In this document: positions 62,450 to 64,000 of the stretch, piece after piece
Position numbering within the stretch: position 1 is the first letter of the stretch
How the letters are laid out: the number at the start of each line of letters is the position of its first letter
Source of the DNA: Xanthomonas vesicatoria ATCC 35937
GTDB lineage: Bacteria > Pseudomonadota > Gammaproteobacteria > Xanthomonadales > Xanthomonadaceae
Assembly: GCF_001908725.1 (NCBI RefSeq)
Contig: NZ_CP018725.1
Location: 3,968,001-4,032,000, forward strand
DNA: 64,000 bases
Reading direction: 5' to 3'
The notes under the pieces: generated by a model
Database searches by the model: none
Seen by the model: the letters and a program-made list of their open reading frames with translations, nothing else
Told to the model about the DNA's origin: nothing
Program-made: the position numbers and the translations under genes

Positions 62450-62981
62450 CCAGTGCGTGATCGACCAGGTACAACCCGGCCCACAACTTGGGATCCATCT
62501 GATAGCCCTCGGCCATCTTCTGCACCAGCCAGGCGCCGACCTGCGCGCGCGGGATTTCGTGCACGGTGATGTCCTCGCTGGCATCGCCGCCGCCTGCGCC
62601 GACCTTGCGCAGCCCGGTGGCGCGCACGAAGGCGATCTTTTCGCTGCTGGCACCGGCCGAGGTGGGGCCGATCATCAGCACTTCGGCATGCTCGGCAGTC
62701 CAGCCGGTTTCTTCTTCCAGTTCGCGGATCGCCGACAGTTCGATCGATTCATCGGCGTGTACATCGCCGACCAGTCCGGCCGGCATTTCGATGGTGCGCG
62801 CCTGCAGCGGCACGCGGAACTGTTCGACGAACAGCATCGCATCGTCCGGCGTCACCGCCACGATGATCGCGGCCAGGCCGCCGGCGTGCACGCGTTCGGA
62901 ATACTCCCAGGTGCCGCGCACGACCATGCGCTGGTACTTGCCTTCGTAGACCACGGTGGGCGGGGTGTCGTGTCGGTTCAT
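62430..62981 (-). CDS. Nudix hydrolase (ADP-ribose pyrophosphatase-like)
   Basis: A 183-residue Nudix enzyme. The box is complete: G, five residues, E, seven residues, REL, EEETGW (residues about 72-94 in GLVGDVHADES...). An N-terminal strand domain (TPPTVVYEGKYQRMVVRGTWEY) and VEQFRVPLQARTIEMPAG resemble ADP-ribose and nucleotide-sugar pyrophosphatases. The start overlaps the exonuclease stop (ATGA). Confidence 0.9.
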   Translation of the reverse strand: MNRHDTPPTVVYEGKYQRMVVRGTWEYSERVHAGGLAAIIVAVTPDDAMLFVEQFRVPLQARTIEMPAGLVGDVHADESIELSAIRELEEETGWTAEHAEVLMIGPTSAGASSEKIAFVRATGLRKVGAGGGDASEDITVHEIPRAQVGAWLVQKMAEGYQMDPKLWAGLYLVDHALDGTPRG

Positions 62982-63964
62982 GGGGACGTGCCTTGAGACA
63001 GGGAAGCGGGAGGTGGGGGCAGCGCGGCGCCGTCGCACACGGCCAGCAGGCGTCGGCGCGTGAGCGGCCCGAAGCGCAGGCTGTCGCACAGGCCGATCAG
63101 CATGTCCGCATCGGCCTGCGCGCGCGTGAAACCGGCATCGGTCAAGCCAAGCGGTGCGTCGAGTGCAATCGTGGTGAGCTGGCGCCACAGCAGCGCGTGG
63201 TCGCGTTGTTCGCGTAGCCGCACGGCCATTTGCGCGGCGCCGCGCAAGCGCAGGAACGGGATCTCGTCGATACGCTCCAGCAGCGCATCCAGGCTGCCGA
63301 AATGCGCCAGCAGCACGGCCGCGGATTTGGCGCCGATGCCGGTGACGCCGGGAATGTTGTCGATCGCATCGCCGCACAGCGCCAGGTAGTCGGCAATCTG
63401 ATGGGCGTGCACGCCATGGCGCGCCTTGACCCCATCCATGCCCCAACGCAGGTTGCGCGCGTAATCCCACTGTTCGTCGTGGTCGAACAACAACTGCGAC
63501 AGATCCTTGTCGGCCGACACGATCACCCCGCGCATGCCGTGCGCACGCATGCTGTGCAAGGCGCTGCCGATCAGGTCGTCGGCCTCGTACTCGCGGTGGG
63601 CCAGCACGCTCAGGCCCAGTGCCGCGCACAGCGCCTTGCAATGCGCAAACTGGCGCCGCAATGCATCCGGTGCCGGCTCGCGGTTGCCCTTGTAGGCAGG
63701 GTAGATTGCATGCCGAAAACAGCTGTCCAGCGCTTCGTCGAAGGCGATGGTGATGTGCTGCGGGCGCTCGCGTTCCAGCAGGTCCAGCAGAAACCGCGCA
63801 AAGCCGTGCACCGCGTTGGTCGGCCAGCCTTGCGCGTCCTGAAACTCGTCCGGGATCGAATGCCAGGCACGGAACACGTACAGGCTGGCGTCGATCAGAT
63901 ACAGCGGCTCCGGGCGCGGACCGCCCGGCAGCGCCGCGGCAATGGCACCCGGCAGCGTGCTCAC
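62978..63964 (-). CDS. 5'-3' exonuclease / flap endonuclease-like protein (Xni/PolA N-domain type)
   Basis: A 328-residue member of the FEN1/PolA-5'-nuclease family. LYLIDASLYVFRAWHSIP starts the domain with the first metal Asp. FDEALDSCFRHAIYPAYKGNR, EADDLIGSAL and IVSADKDLSQLL carry further acidic metal ligands. The helix-three-turn-helix is NIPGVTGIGAKSAAVLL. It is not fused to a polymerase. Start is GTG 63964, sharing a GTGA overlap with the upstream gene's stop. It may help process Okazaki fragments. Confidence 0.88.
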   Translation of the reverse strand: MSTLPGAIAAALPGGPRPEPLYLIDASLYVFRAWHSIPDEFQDAQGWPTNAVHGFARFLLDLLERERPQHITIAFDEALDSCFRHAIYPAYKGNREPAPDALRRQFAHCKALCAALGLSVLAHREYEADDLIGSALHSMRAHGMRGVIVSADKDLSQLLFDHDEQWDYARNLRWGMDGVKARHGVHAHQIADYLALCGDAIDNIPGVTGIGAKSAAVLLAHFGSLDALLERIDEIPFLRLRGAAQMAVRLREQRDHALLWRQLTTIALDAPLGLTDAGFTRAQADADMLIGLCDSLRFGPLTRRRLLAVCDGAALPPPPASLSQGTSP

Positions 63965-64000
63965 GGGGTCCAGTCGCGCAGCAAGGCGCGCGGGTCCGGA
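63961..64000 (-). CDS. 3' end of an upstream gene (runs off the window)
   Basis: The TGA at 63963-63961 ends a frame whose visible C-terminus is PDPRALLRDWTP. It overlaps the GTG start of the exonuclease gene in a GTGA, like other tightly packed pairs here, so I take it as a real coding end. Too little is present to name it. Confidence 0.45.
   Translation of the reverse strand, partial: PDPRALLRDWTP

Overview
The window is G+C-rich chromosomal DNA from a gammaproteobacterium, most likely a Xanthomonas. The basis is established gene order. ahpC, ahpF and oxyR lie together on one strand, as described in Xanthomonas. lptD-surA-pdxA-ksgA-apaG-apaH runs convergent with folA, and lgt is coupled to thyA. 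A ColRS-type two-component pair and a ferulate/hydroxycinnamate catabolic cluster fit a plant-associated bacterium. I saw no tRNA, rRNA, CRISPR array, insertion sequence or prophage. Coding density is high and many neighbours share ATGA or GTGA overlaps.

Layout. 1-5.2 kb: a partial exported protein, a TauD-type dioxygenase, and the ybbA-ybbP ABC exporter divergent from the tesA esterase. 5.2-9.0 kb: a ColR/ColS-like pair, an exported SGNH hydrolase and diacylglycerol kinase. 9.4-11.8 kb: a LemA lipoprotein and two TPM-domain proteins, ending in a clear intrinsic terminator. 11.8-14.3 kb: lgt, thyA, a small two-helix membrane protein of unknown function, and folA. 14.4-21.5 kb: the outer-membrane assembly/cofactor/ribosome-maturation operon lptD-surA-pdxA-ksgA-apaG-apaH; ApaH carries an Arg/Gly-rich tail. 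21.6-26.3 kb: a histone-deacetylase-family gene broken by a one-base frameshift, a cobalamin adenosyltransferase, an unknown membrane protein, and two overlapping flavin monooxygenases of the ubiquinone pathway.

26.4-37.1 kb is the most distinctive block, a set of aromatic-acid genes. One part holds an alpha/beta hydrolase, an NTF2-like protein, an outer-membrane channel of the meta-pathway type, a GntR regulator, both subunits of an extradiol dioxygenase (LigB, LigA) and a LysR regulator. The other part, on the opposite strand, is a likely operon marR-ech-vdh-fcs, which turns ferulate or coumarate into the benzoate via CoA thioester and aldehyde. A perfect 9-bp inverted repeat lies just upstream of marR. 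O-demethylation and the steps after ring opening are not in the window.

37.1-51.4 kb is mixed: an EF-hand protein, an unknown 240-residue protein, an SMP-30 lactonase-like protein, a Tat-type oxidoreductase, rlmM, a deaminase, two small lipoproteins, an EamA transporter, glnS with a terminator, a glutathione-transferase-like gene, DUF2007, and a tightly coupled luxR/hybrid-kinase/receiver operon. 51.4-64 kb is rich in redox and housekeeping functions: msrA, a DJ-1/PfpI protein, transaldolase, rnk, oxyR-ahpF-ahpC with a candidate OxyR site, prmC, proline iminopeptidase, N-formylglutamate amidohydrolase, a Nudix hydrolase and a 5'-3' exonuclease. A nine-copy heptanucleotide repeat ends exactly at the oxyR stop codon.
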